64,000 bases of DNA from Symbiodinium natans (taxonomy: Eukaryota > Sar > Dinophyceae > Suessiales > Symbiodiniaceae): NCBI GenBank assembly GCA_905221605.1, contig CAJNDS010002176.1:285800-349799 (forward strand). The letters run 5' to 3'. Below, piece by piece: positions 41,137 to 51,021 of the stretch (the first letter of the stretch is position 1; every line of letters begins with the position of its first letter). The position numbers and the translations under genes are program-made. The notes beneath the pieces are model-generated. The model had not been told where the DNA came from. It worked only from the letters and a program-made list of their open reading frames with translations, and did no database searches.

Positions 41137-44100
41137 GCCTTGTTTGCGGCTTTGCGCAAGGATGCGCCCGGCCTGGGCTTTCAAGAGAACCGGGCCTCAG
41201 CTTTACAGGGGGCTTCTGGGTTTCGGGTTCTTGGGTTCTACAGTAGTGTGGGGCTCCTGCAGGTTTCCCGGGCCTTCGATTTGATGATGGTCCCTTTCAG
41301 GGTTCGGCTGGGCATCGTTTGGGTTGGGTTTTGCGACTCAAAAACGCAGAAGTCGACAGCTCGCCACGGTTTCGGCCTGTCTGGCTTTCTGGCATTCCAT
41401 GGTTTCATGCGCAATTTGGGGCGGCGCCGGGTCGTAGGTGTAGGGTTTAGGGTTGATGGTTGAGGGTTGAGGAGTTGAAAAACCCCATGTCCTCTGGTCA
41501 AGAGAGGGGCGGGGACTGAGGGTCGTGCATCCATCATCACATGCCACCACGCTCAGTTCAGATTCTAAACCCTAAAACCCTAAACCCCAAACCCTAAACC
41601 CTAAACCCTAAACCCTAATGTTTGCATGACAAACCCCAAGCCACGGCATCCATGCGGTGTCCAAGGTTGAAGACTTGGTCCATTGAGAACAAAAGCCGCA
41701 TGTTTGCAAATGGCCCCCTTTTTTGCCCCTACCTCTCTAGGGTTATTCTAGGGCTTCACTTGCTACAATGTGTTTGTGCGTGGGGGAGCTTCGAGGTTGT
41801 CGAGCATGCATGATGATAACTTGTGAGGCACCACCAGTGGGTCACCCCTCCGCCCCTAGGAAGGTGGAGGGGGGGGGGGGGGGCCGTAAACCCTAAACCC
41901 TAAACCTACACTTTCGCGCGCCACCCAGGTCGGGAGATGTCCGTTTATATGTAGGACCCCTGCAATGAACGGAGTAATGTTGGAAGGAGATTTCGAAGGC
42001 TTAGTGATTGCAACGCGGCGCAGCAGTTATCACAAGCCAAGCAACCCCGATATGCTCATAGATACGCAACTCATGACGATTCGATGGCTCCCTTCCTCGC
42101 CAACCCTCACCCCTCGCCACACCGAAAAACCGAGAAACCGAGAAGACGAAGACGACAAAGAAGAAGAAGAAGAAGAAGAAGAAGAAACAACACAAAAGAG
42201 GTAGTCTAAGCAAGGCGGGCGTGCCACGAGCTGCCTGGCTCTCCGCCGCCCCCCTGCTGGTGACGCGCACGGCGCGGAGGTGCGGAATTCGCTTTGCGAT
42301 CGGGCTGCATTATACCCTGTAACCCCCTTAACAAGGCCTTTATAGGGTTGATTGTGGGGATTATAGAGTAGAATCCCCTTAGCTTAACCCCCCCCCCCCC
42401 CCAACAGGGTACCCCTATTCTCGGAAACCCCCAGAAACACAATGAGACTCATATGGGACGTGGGTTGGACTTGACACTGCCTGAGACTCCTGAGAAGGAA
42501 AGAGTTGTACCTATTCAATAGACCATTCGAGGAGGCCCAGGGGTGGCGAAATCATTTATAGCGTTTAGGGTTTAGGTTTAGGGTTCAGGGTTTTGGGGGA
42601 TCTAGGGGATTTAGGGGATTTAGGGGATTTCGCGGATTTACCTGGTTCAGGTTTAGGGACTTAAAGCATCTAAATCGCGCGACTTCGTGTGTTTTGATCC
42701 CTTCTCTGCCCATGGGAGGATGCCGTTACCCACGTGCTGGACCAACACTTCACAACGGAAGCCCCAGCCTCGGTGGCCCGGTTTACGGTTTAGGGTTTAG
42801 GGTTTAGGGTTTAGGGTTAGGGCTCTGCATGCACCGCTTAGGTCATTTGGGGGTTTTGCGGAAACATGGGGACCCCGAATCTTCAGACCCCCTCATAACA
42901 AGGACCCCAATATAAGGCACCCTCGAATTTCGGAAATTCCCATTTCTGATCAAAGTTTCCCCCATGCACCCCCCCAAGCTGCCGGCTCTGTGGACTCACA
43001 CCCTAAACCCTAAACCCTACAACCCTATAGCCCTATAACCCTGTAACCCTATAACCCTGTAACCCTATAACCCTATAACCCTAAACCCTATAACCCTATA
43101 ACCCTAAACCCTAAACCCTAAACGCGGAAACCTCAGGCGCCCCTCCTCACGCCCCGGCGCCGCGCGGCGCTGCGCCAGCGCTGGGGGGACCCGGAGGCTG
43201 AGAGGGCCCTCAAGGATTCTTTCAACTCACGAAACTTTCAGGGTTTAGGGTTTAGGGTTTAGGGTTTAGGGTTCAGGGTTTAGGGTTTAGGGTTTAGGGT
43301 TTGGGGTTTAGGGTTAGTCTCAACGCACCTCACAAGACTGCAGCAGCCTGCTCTCTGCGTGGTGGTTGTGTGGAATTGCTACTTGCAGTTGGCTTGTCGT
43401 ATTTCGGGGTCTAGGTTCAGACAGATGCCGCGAAACTGCGCAGAAGGTTGATAATGGTATACCTTTCCGGGTTTTCAGGAATTCCGCATGGAGCTGAGAT
43501 GTTTCTCGGCCAGAGCAAGGCCCTACCAAGCCGTTTCTATCCCAAAATGCTTCTGAAACCGAGAGGATCCGACGTCTGCAAACGGAAGCTGTTATAGGGT
43601 TCTTAAGGGAGGGGGGTTCAAGGGAAATATGTAACCCCAAGTTCGCCAATACTCCTCACTACTCGCTACGGCTCCCCAAGCTTCCCTAAGCTTGTCATTC
43701 CTCTGTGGGAAATCTGTCAGGTCATGTACCCTGGACTTCTTTGCAGTGTTCCCAACACTTCAAACAAGTGCATCCCAAGTCCTACATGGTACCTTGCAGC
43801 CAAAGGCTCTTAAATGGGAGTTTACAACAATAGGGACCCCGATGGTAGACCCCCCAAAATAGTAAGATCCCTTTAGAATAAGGACACCAAGTACGGCACC
43901 CCCCTTAATATCGTAGACCCCCAACTCCGAAAGCCTTGGAAGCTTCCCTGGGCACGAAGCTCCTTGGGAGACTCGCCGGGACCCTGCGGATGTGCACGCC
44001 TTGCTCTTCCCTTCGGCAGCGGAGCAGGCTCCTTGGGACACGGGTGGTCTTTCAGGCTACGGGCTCCTCAGCAATTCTGTTTTCGTGGCCATGCAAAAAA

Positions 44101-44957
44101 AGCATGTATGTATGTATATATATGTATATATATATATATGTATGTCTCTCTCTCTCTCTCTTATTGTTTAGATATTAACTATTTTAATGTTTATCCTTTC
44201 GTTTCCGTGTATACATAGCACTCAAGGTAGCATCTAAAAAGAGGGCGCGCCTTTCAATCTATGGTTCCAGGCGGAGTTTAGGGGGAGCGTGGTCGCAGCA
44301 ATAGGCCCAGCACGTCATCCTGAAACATAAGGGCTTAGGGTTTAGGATTTAGGGTTTAGGGTTTAGGGTTTAGGGTTTAGGGAACAGGCTCTGCTTACAG
44401 GAGCTCATTGCTTGTGCTTGGAGATGTGTTTTGGTTGCCAGGCCGAGTATCCCCTGGAGCTGTTTCTCGAAGATCTCTCCGCCGGTCACGGCGCGGAGGC
44501 AGCCAGGGAAGTGATACTTAAGCCTTTTGCTACTCTTGCCCTCAAACGCTCGTATTCTTATTCTGGTCATGGTTGTTATGTGGTTTGCTGTTGCTGTTGT
44601 TGGTGGCGGTGGCGGCGGTGCTGCTGCTGTTGCTGTTGCTGTTGTGGGTGTGGTTGTTGCTGGTGGTGGTGGTGGTGCTGCTGCTGCTGTGGTGTTTTGC
44701 GTTGTTGCCTTAATTTCCAATTTGAGGCGTTAAGCTCGGATTGCTGGTTGGCGTACCGAATGCATGTTGGATGATGCCTCAGCCTTAAACCCCAACTTGA
44801 GCTAACCCGGGTTTAGGGTTTAGGGTTTAGGGTTTAGGGCCCCCCCAGTACACTACGAGCCAAACTGAATCTGAATGCCCCAAGTGCTCGCTTTTTCATC
44901 CCACAGGCGCAGCTTAGCCTGGCAGAGGCGGAGGAGTTTCTGCAACAGAACCAGTAG
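41137..44957 (+). CDS. multi-exon gene of unknown function
   Basis: Exons: 41137-~41198 (ALFAALRKDAPGLGFQENRA), 42215-~42279 (AGVPRAAWLSAAPLLVTRTA), 42719-~42779 (VTHVLDQHFTTEAPASVARF), 43137-~43210 (RRRAALRQRWGDPEAERALK), 44442-44510 (AEYPLELFLEDLSAGHG, GT donor), 44907-44957 (AQLSLAEAEEFLQQNQ, then TAG). The join 44510/44907 is phase 0 on both sides. Other joins are plausible but not proven. The acceptors are CAG or AAG. Exons are GC3-rich. The protein is helical and charged with Ala/Glu/Arg-rich stretches. No signal peptide or catalytic motif was seen. CCCTAAA and TTTAGGG arrays flank the fourth exon in the usual order. I do not recognise the family. Confidence 0.55.
41867..41883. repeat. 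G homopolymer
   Basis: About 15-17 consecutive G between GGTGGAGG and CCGTAAACCC. Confidence 0.9.
42153..42188. repeat. GAA microsatellite
   Basis: About 11 GAA/AAG triplets upstream of the exon at 42215. Confidence 0.92.
42308..42432. repeat. composite of family C and family B elements
   Basis: Begins as family C (TGTAACCCCCTTAACAAGGC, GGGTTGATTGTGGGG) and switches to the right half of family B (AGTAGAATCCCCTTAG, a C-run, GGGTACCCCTATTCTCGG, AAACCCCCAGAAAC). Confidence 0.7.
42781..42822 (+). repeat. telomere-type array, TTTAGGG strand
   Basis: About 6 units immediately after the exon near 42719-42779. Confidence 0.93.
42844..42952. repeat. introner-like element, family B
   Basis: TTTGGGGGTTTTGCGGAAAC and ATTTCGGAAATTCCCATTT form the ends. 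AACAAGGACCCCAATATAAG is internal. Confidence 0.75.
42996..43123 (-). repeat. telomere-type array, CCCTAAA/CCCTATAA
   Basis: C-strand array with many CCCTATAA and CCCTGTAA variants, ending about 13 bases before the exon at 43137. Confidence 0.93.
43235..43315 (+). repeat. telomere-type array, TTTAGGG strand
   Basis: About 11 units following the exon that starts at 43137. Confidence 0.95.
43814..43927. repeat. introner-like element, family B
   Basis: GGGAGTTTACAACAATAGGG and ATATCGTAGACCCCCAAC ends. AAAATAGTAAGATCCC is internal. Confidence 0.82.
44095..44165. repeat. ATGT/AT and CT microsatellite
   Basis: ATGTATGTATATAT followed by CTCTCTCT. Confidence 0.9.
44335..44382 (+). repeat. telomere-type array, TTTAGGG strand
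   Basis: About 7 units, upstream of the exon at 44442. This is an exception to the usual order near exons. Confidence 0.93.
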
Positions 44958-45252
44958 CGAGCAGGGCAGAGAAAAGAAAGTGGCTCAAACTCCGTTGTGG
45001 AAGAAGTGACTGTCAGGCATGCGTTGCGTTGCATGATTCCAATAATCAGCACGCATGGTTCTAGACATACGGTATCGATGCATGCCATGGTTCTAGATTT
45101 TGTTGGTCTTAGTTCGCTTGACTTAGGCTTCGTTTCACTCTGCGGGTACATGATTCACAGGGGTAGCTCGTCTAGTTCTCCTAACACGGTCTGCATTCAG
45201 AGGTGTTTGCATGCCTGTGTTCAATTCGCAGCAGAATTTGCCCATTTGCCGT

Positions 45253-45665
45253 AGTTATTCTTATTCGTATGCTGATTATGATTTGTTTGATCTTATTCTT
45301 GTTCTTATTCTCATTCTTATTCGTATTCTTATGCTTATTCTTATTCTTCTTCGTATTCTTATTCTGATTATTATTCTTATTATTGTTCTTGTGCTTGTTC
45401 TTATAGTTATGCTTATGCTTATGCTTCTGCTTATCCTTATGTTTATTCTTATTCTTATTAGTATTGTTCTTATTCTTATTCTTATGCTGATGCTGATTCT
45501 TCTTCTAATTCTTATTCTTTATATTTCCCTTATTCAGTGTATTGGTCTTATTCTTATTCTTATTATCATTCTTATTCTTATTCTTGCTCTTATTCCTATT
45601 TTTGTTTTTGTCATACTCTTGTTCTTGCTCTTATCCTTATTCAATTCGTATTCTTTTTCCTACTT
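45253..45665 (+). repeat. ATTCTT hexanucleotide microsatellite
   Basis: About 410 bp of ATTCTT units with point changes. Poly Leu-Ile frames through it are artefacts. Confidence 0.95.
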
Positions 45666-46235
45666 ATTTTCATGTCATTAGTCAAGGCACCACCAGTTCC
45701 AATTCTGGAAGGATTCCACCGTAGGCGCAGGCTGAATGTTGTCCAATGGCCTCACCGTACGAATGCTGAATTCCTTAGGCCAAGAAAGGAATCACCGTTT
45801 GTGGCTGCTTTTCTTCATGGCATTCGTTCTCGCGTTTCAGCTTGGGACTAGCAAGTCCGACCCAGCATCACACGTTCGTACTTGCATGTCAAACAGCCTT
45901 TTTACCCAACCCAAGTAAACCAAGTAACCCAAGTAGTGTGTTCCTACCTACTCAAAGCAGCCTTACCCAAGCACGAGACTGTCCTCTAGCGCCAGTGAAC
46001 CCTTTCTGCATATGGGTGGCTGTCAAAACTATGATCCCTTTTGGGGTACCCTAAATATTAATATTGAGTGCCGTATTATAATAGGGTTTCAAAAGGGACC
46101 ATGTCAGCCATGACCTGCGCCGCAGACTCAGCCGTGAGGCACGACGACACTCAAAGACTCAAAGCTGTCACAAGGGCGGCTTGTTTATGGGTTTCTAGAC
46201 AAGTTCACGACCCTGAAGTCTGCATGTCAATCATA

Positions 46236-46336
46236 TAGGGGTCGGAATAATTGCTATTAATATTCCCTTATGATCCCTATACCCCCCCCCCCCCCCAAGA
46301 CCCTATTCGAATTATTAAGGTCCCTATAGTGGTGTT
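46236..46336. repeat. introner-like element, family D
   Basis: ATATAGGGGTCGGAATAATTG, CCCTTATGATCCCTATA, a 16-C run, then CCTATTCGAATTATTAAGG and TCCCTATAG. The AATAATT/AATTATT blocks and TATAGGG/CCCTATAG ends are inverted. Confidence 0.8.
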
Positions 46337-48364
46337 GATGCACTCTTTGATACCGCATCCCAGCTTGAGTGGCAGCTCAAGCTCATCAAAAACAATTGAG
46401 CCCGACTTTTGCACCCAGGGCCCACATGCTTCTTTTTTTGGTTTCTAGGGTTTTGTAGGGTTTTGGAGGGTTTATAGGGTTTTAGAGGGTTTTGAGGGTG
46501 TGTAGGGTTTATGTGGCTTGTAGGGGCTTATAGGGTTTTATAGGGTTTAGAGCGGGTTTAGAGGGGCTTAGAAGGTTTATGAGGCTTATAGGCTTTATAG
46601 GTCGTATATAGGTCTTATAGGGTTTTTTAATAGGTTTTTTATAGGCTTTTATAGTAGTGTTTGAACATATCCAAGCCTCAGGGTAGTTGCTGTTCCATGC
46701 CTGGAGGCGGCGGCTCCGAGGGAAGATGATCGCGCCGGCCGCGTACAGGAAGCCGCTGGGCTTAGAAAGCAGAAGGTTTAGGGTTTAGGGTTTAGGGAAC
46801 GGGTTTAGGGTATTTAAGGTGTAGGGTGTAGGGTTTAGGGCTTTTGCTGAGGGCCGTGATATCCCCAGTATGGGTTTCGGACTTTCGGATTTGGGGTTCG
46901 ATTTGGGTTTGTAGAACTGGCATGTAGTGTTTGTAGGGTTTAGGGCAGTTTCGGGCTTGGGAATGTTCATTGCTGCTTGGCGTGCAAGGGCACTGCTTTC
47001 CTGAAAGAGGCCTCAAAGAGGCCTCAAGCAAAGACATTCTGGAGCCATTCGCAACGAATGCATTGGGGCTTTAGCTGTTCCGCGTCCTCCCCGCCCCTTC
47101 TTGTGACCAAACCAAGCTCTGAAACCCTAAACTCTCAACCCTAAACTCTCAACCCTAAACCCAACTTGAACACATTGAACCTGGCAGGCGTTCCTCCTTT
47201 ACCCTCAAGGACCGTCACGGGTCGCGACGCTTCAGTTTGAGAAGTTTGCAGGGGATCAGGTGAGTGGGGGTAATTGGTGTCAGGCTCTGGAGGAAAAGTA
47301 AGGGGCACAGGTCTGTTGAGTCTGGGGCGTGCATGGACCCGAATGGAAGCTTTTCGGTCACAGGAGCGAAACAGTGCCTATGTGGTCGTCAAGCGCGGGC
47401 CTCGAATTGGGGCTGGGGGCTGCGCAAGACGCCGCGCATGAGCTGCACAAAAGTCTGCAACCGACTGACTACGCTTGGAGAACATGCTCACGGACCCACT
47501 GTGTCACTGTAGCATTTCGAGCCTTACAGCCCTCGTGCTCCTTATAACCAACCACAAAATCCAAGCACCGAGAACCACCCAGTTCAAAAGCGTCAACTTT
47601 GCCTTTTTTGTCTTCCGAGATCCGCGCTGAGCAGCTCGGAACTCACTGCACTGGACCTTGTTCTGCGGAGGCTTCAGCCCTGAACCTCTTTCGCTTTTCT
47701 ATAGGAATCCTGTCTGCTTTTTGTTGCCAAAAGAACCTCGACAAGAACATTGAGGCTCCCTTTTTTGCTTCCTTTTCTGGCCCACAGGGAGGTATAGGAG
47801 CCACCGAGCTCCCCTCGCCGAACGTCCAGAGAAAAGTCAGCACTGGGGTTTAGGGGGGCTCACTGGGCCAGGAAGCGGCCGACGGCGGCGAAAATGAAGA
47901 TCCCTGGCATTTTTTGGGTTTGGGGTTTAGGGCGTGGGACGAGGAGAGCCTGGTGATGCTGGAAGGCATGTTGAGGTTGATGGCTTCGGGCTTGTGTTGC
48001 GTATCTAGGGCTTGGGACTTTGTTTGGGAACCATCCTAGCCATGACCGGGATGCAACTGCACGCAAAGCCTATTTTCGGGGCAGTTGGTGGCAGCAATCC
48101 GCGACCTGCACCTTTTTAGCAACTGCTTTCAGATCAACCCTAATCGTCCGCTCATAGAAGACAAGGAATGAGGGCGCGGGGGAGTCGGACGACGAGCGAA
48201 AGGCACCGCGAGATCTCGTGCATTCCAAATCTGGAAATCTGTTCGGAACAGGGGCCATACTGCCAACATCTTTACATGGCTTTGCAAATTGTACTTCGCC
48301 TCCATGACTGTAACCACATACCCGCTAGCCCTATCCAGCATTGTAAGCACACACAAACAAAACA

Positions 48365-48462
48365 CACATGGGCATTTCCCCAAATAGGGGTACCCTTCAT
48401 GTACCCCCAAATAGTATGAAACCCCAAAAAGGGGTACCCTTGTTTGCGGAAACCTCCACATG
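48365..48462. repeat. introner-like element, family B
   Basis: CACATGGGCATTTCCCCAAA and TTTGCGGAAACCTCCACATG ends. GGGGTACCC occurs twice and CCCCAAATAGTATG is internal. Confidence 0.78.
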
Positions 48463-48488
48463 GAGGCCGTAGTTTTCGGTAATGCAAG

Positions 48489-50990
48489 TGCAGCGCGTGG
48501 GCAGTGAGAATCGCATGCAGGCCAGATACGACGACCGGGACAGCAACATCTCATGGTTCAAGCCAGAGAAGGAGCTGCACATCCGGCACATCCCCCCCCT
48601 TGCCTTTATACTCAATGCCCCGGCCCAATATAGTTATACAAGGAGCTATCCTAATGTTAAATAAATCCCCAATGTACTATAATATAGCTATCAGGGGGAC
48701 ATTTAACATTAGGGAGTAGGGGGGGGGGGGGGTTGAATATTAGGAGGACTTGGCCTTGGGATCCAAAAGGCGGCCAGCGGCGCTCGAAGCATGTATTTTG
48801 GTTTAGATTGTCTTTGGTTCAGTCTGGCGGTTGCAGCCCTTGACTTCGTGTCCCCACTTAACAGGGGCAACCTGACATGGAACCCACTCAACCCGCCCCC
48901 TCGTTTGAGGCCTTCATTGGGTTGGCCCCAAAGAGACGTCCAGAACGTAATGGTGGTTCTGTCTTCGACAAGTCCCGGAGGGACTACGGTAGATGCAGAT
49001 GTAAGACACCATGTCAGCCCAGTCTATGAATGCACCAACTGCACAGACTTCACCTATACTAGTACCTTTTCAGCCAGAAGTCAGGTCTCAGCATGAGGTA
49101 TCTGTTGATCCCGTTCCCCAGGAGTGCCCACTCCTCTATCAGAAGCTGAAGGACTTAGCCCCCTGGCATAAGAGCGAGCTTCTCTTGGGAAAAGTGCACA
49201 TGAAATATGGATACATCTTTCTGTGGAGTTTCTATTGCAAGGATTGCACTAGGGGTACCTCCAGCTTTCAAAAACATGTTTACGCATATTCATGTTTATT
49301 ATGAACACATGTATGTATACATGGTACAGAAATACAAAAATATATGTATTTCCATATGTGTATATGTATATATATATATATATGTATATGTATGCATATA
49401 TATATATATATATCGATATAGATATATACATGGATAAGGTGACAAGGGTTCAGGTTTTGGGGGCTTACAACACTCTTTCCGGCTGTCCAAGTGTCAACAC
49501 AGAAGTTCTTTGACACCCCCCAAGAATGAAGCAGTAGCGTTGTCTTTCCATCAGATTTCACCACGCCTGCGCTCATCTCTTTCGAAGGGCATGACTGTCG
49601 GCATGCGCGACGATATCCCCTTTTCTGTCCCCATCATCTTACATAATGCCCTAGCCTCAATCCTAAACCCTAAACCCTAGGGGAGTAGACCCACCCAGGT
49701 CCGCGAAGTTGCCAACAAAGAGTGGCCACTCTTCGAGGCCTTCGCTTGTGGGCTGGAGGGTTTAGGGTTCAGGGCGTAGGGTTTGGGGCTTAGGGTTTAG
49801 AGTTTAGGGTTCATCAACTACCCCTCATGGATCGTGAAAGTATGGTCTCCTTTTTGCTTAATGCTACCTTCCAGCAGGAACCCGAGGCTACTCCGAATGT
49901 GTCTCTTGGACATTCTTATGGCCAGCTTGGGGTGATTTGGATTTAGGGTTTAGGGTTTAGGGCTACAAGTAGTGAATGGTCAGCCTTCCCATGGGCGTGG
50001 CGAAAAAAGCACCGAAGCCTCCCACAGCTCCAAGCACTCCTAAACCCTAAACCCTAAACCCTAAGCCCTAAGCCCTAAGCCCTAAACCCGGCATGCAGGT
50101 GAGCAAAGCTGGGGAACCCGTTTGCACGTACGAGGCCGGGGCCCCAGCCTGGGCGCTGTGAATCTCATGAAGGGCTTCTTCTTATGGTTCCGGTTCAGGG
50201 TTTAGGTTTTAGGGTTTAGGGCTTCTGGAATTGTTAGCGTAAGATGGGACACTAGAGCGCTCTATACACAGTTAGTGGGATCCCTCCTTCCCACCCCCAC
50301 CCCAAGCCCCAAAACCACAAGAACCTCTCATCTGAGCCTCCACAACCACTAGAATACACGTACACAAGTCCCCACATGTCATAGCCTAAGCCCTAAACCC
50401 TCCAACCCCCGAACTCTGTAAGGTGGGAAACTGGAAGCACCATGTGCCAGTTGCACCATATCAGAAGGAAAGTTTAGGAGGTGGAGCATCTGATCTGCCC
50501 CGATGCATGTTTGAAGTATGGCAAGAGATTTTTCCGATTTTCAGAGGCCCCCCCCCCCATCCTAACTCAAATGGTTTCAGAAGCATGTTACCTATCGTAT
50601 GTCTATATATATATATATATATATACATGCCTACGGTGCGTCTACCATTAAACCTGCACCCCTAAACCTTGAACCCTCAAACCACAGACCCTGGACCCTA
50701 AAAAATCCAAGCCCTAAACCCTATACCCCTAAACCCCATACCCGCTACCCCTAAACCCCATACCCTATCCCCTTTTACCTCTAAACCCTCAACCCTAAAC
50801 CCCAAACCCTAAACCCTAAACCCCCAATCCCTAAACCCGCAGTTCCCCAAACTCCTCAAGCTGCGAGGATGCTCAGTACACTGTGTACCGAGAGAGCCAG
50901 CACTTCCAAGCCTGGCACCAGGCGCGGGGGGGGGGGGGGGGGGTAAGTTTGGGGTTTCGGGGTTTGGGTTTGGGGTTGCGGGTTTTGGGC

Positions 50991-51021
<31 letters not shown>

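Larger units (their letters stand above)
44958..48488. other. intergenic region
   Basis: Contains an ATTCTT hexanucleotide tract (45253-45665), a family D element (46236-46336), degenerate TTATAGGG repeats (46440-46650), TTTAGGG runs (46776-46842) and two short GC3-rich exon-like stretches at 46697-46755 and 47866-47910. Each stretch is open on both strands (+: EAADGGENEDPW at 47873; minus: IFIFAAVGRFLAQ), so strand and gene cannot be assigned. Confidence 0.45.

Noticed and set aside
46697-47910. Minus-strand membrane-protein exons (GFLYAAGAIIF, IFIFAAVGRFLA)
   Set aside because: Both stretches are equally open on the + strand with good acceptors, so strand and identity cannot be decided.
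49207-49576. Tyr/Ile/His-rich frames
   Set aside because: They come from the AT/ATGT microsatellite at 49360-49432.
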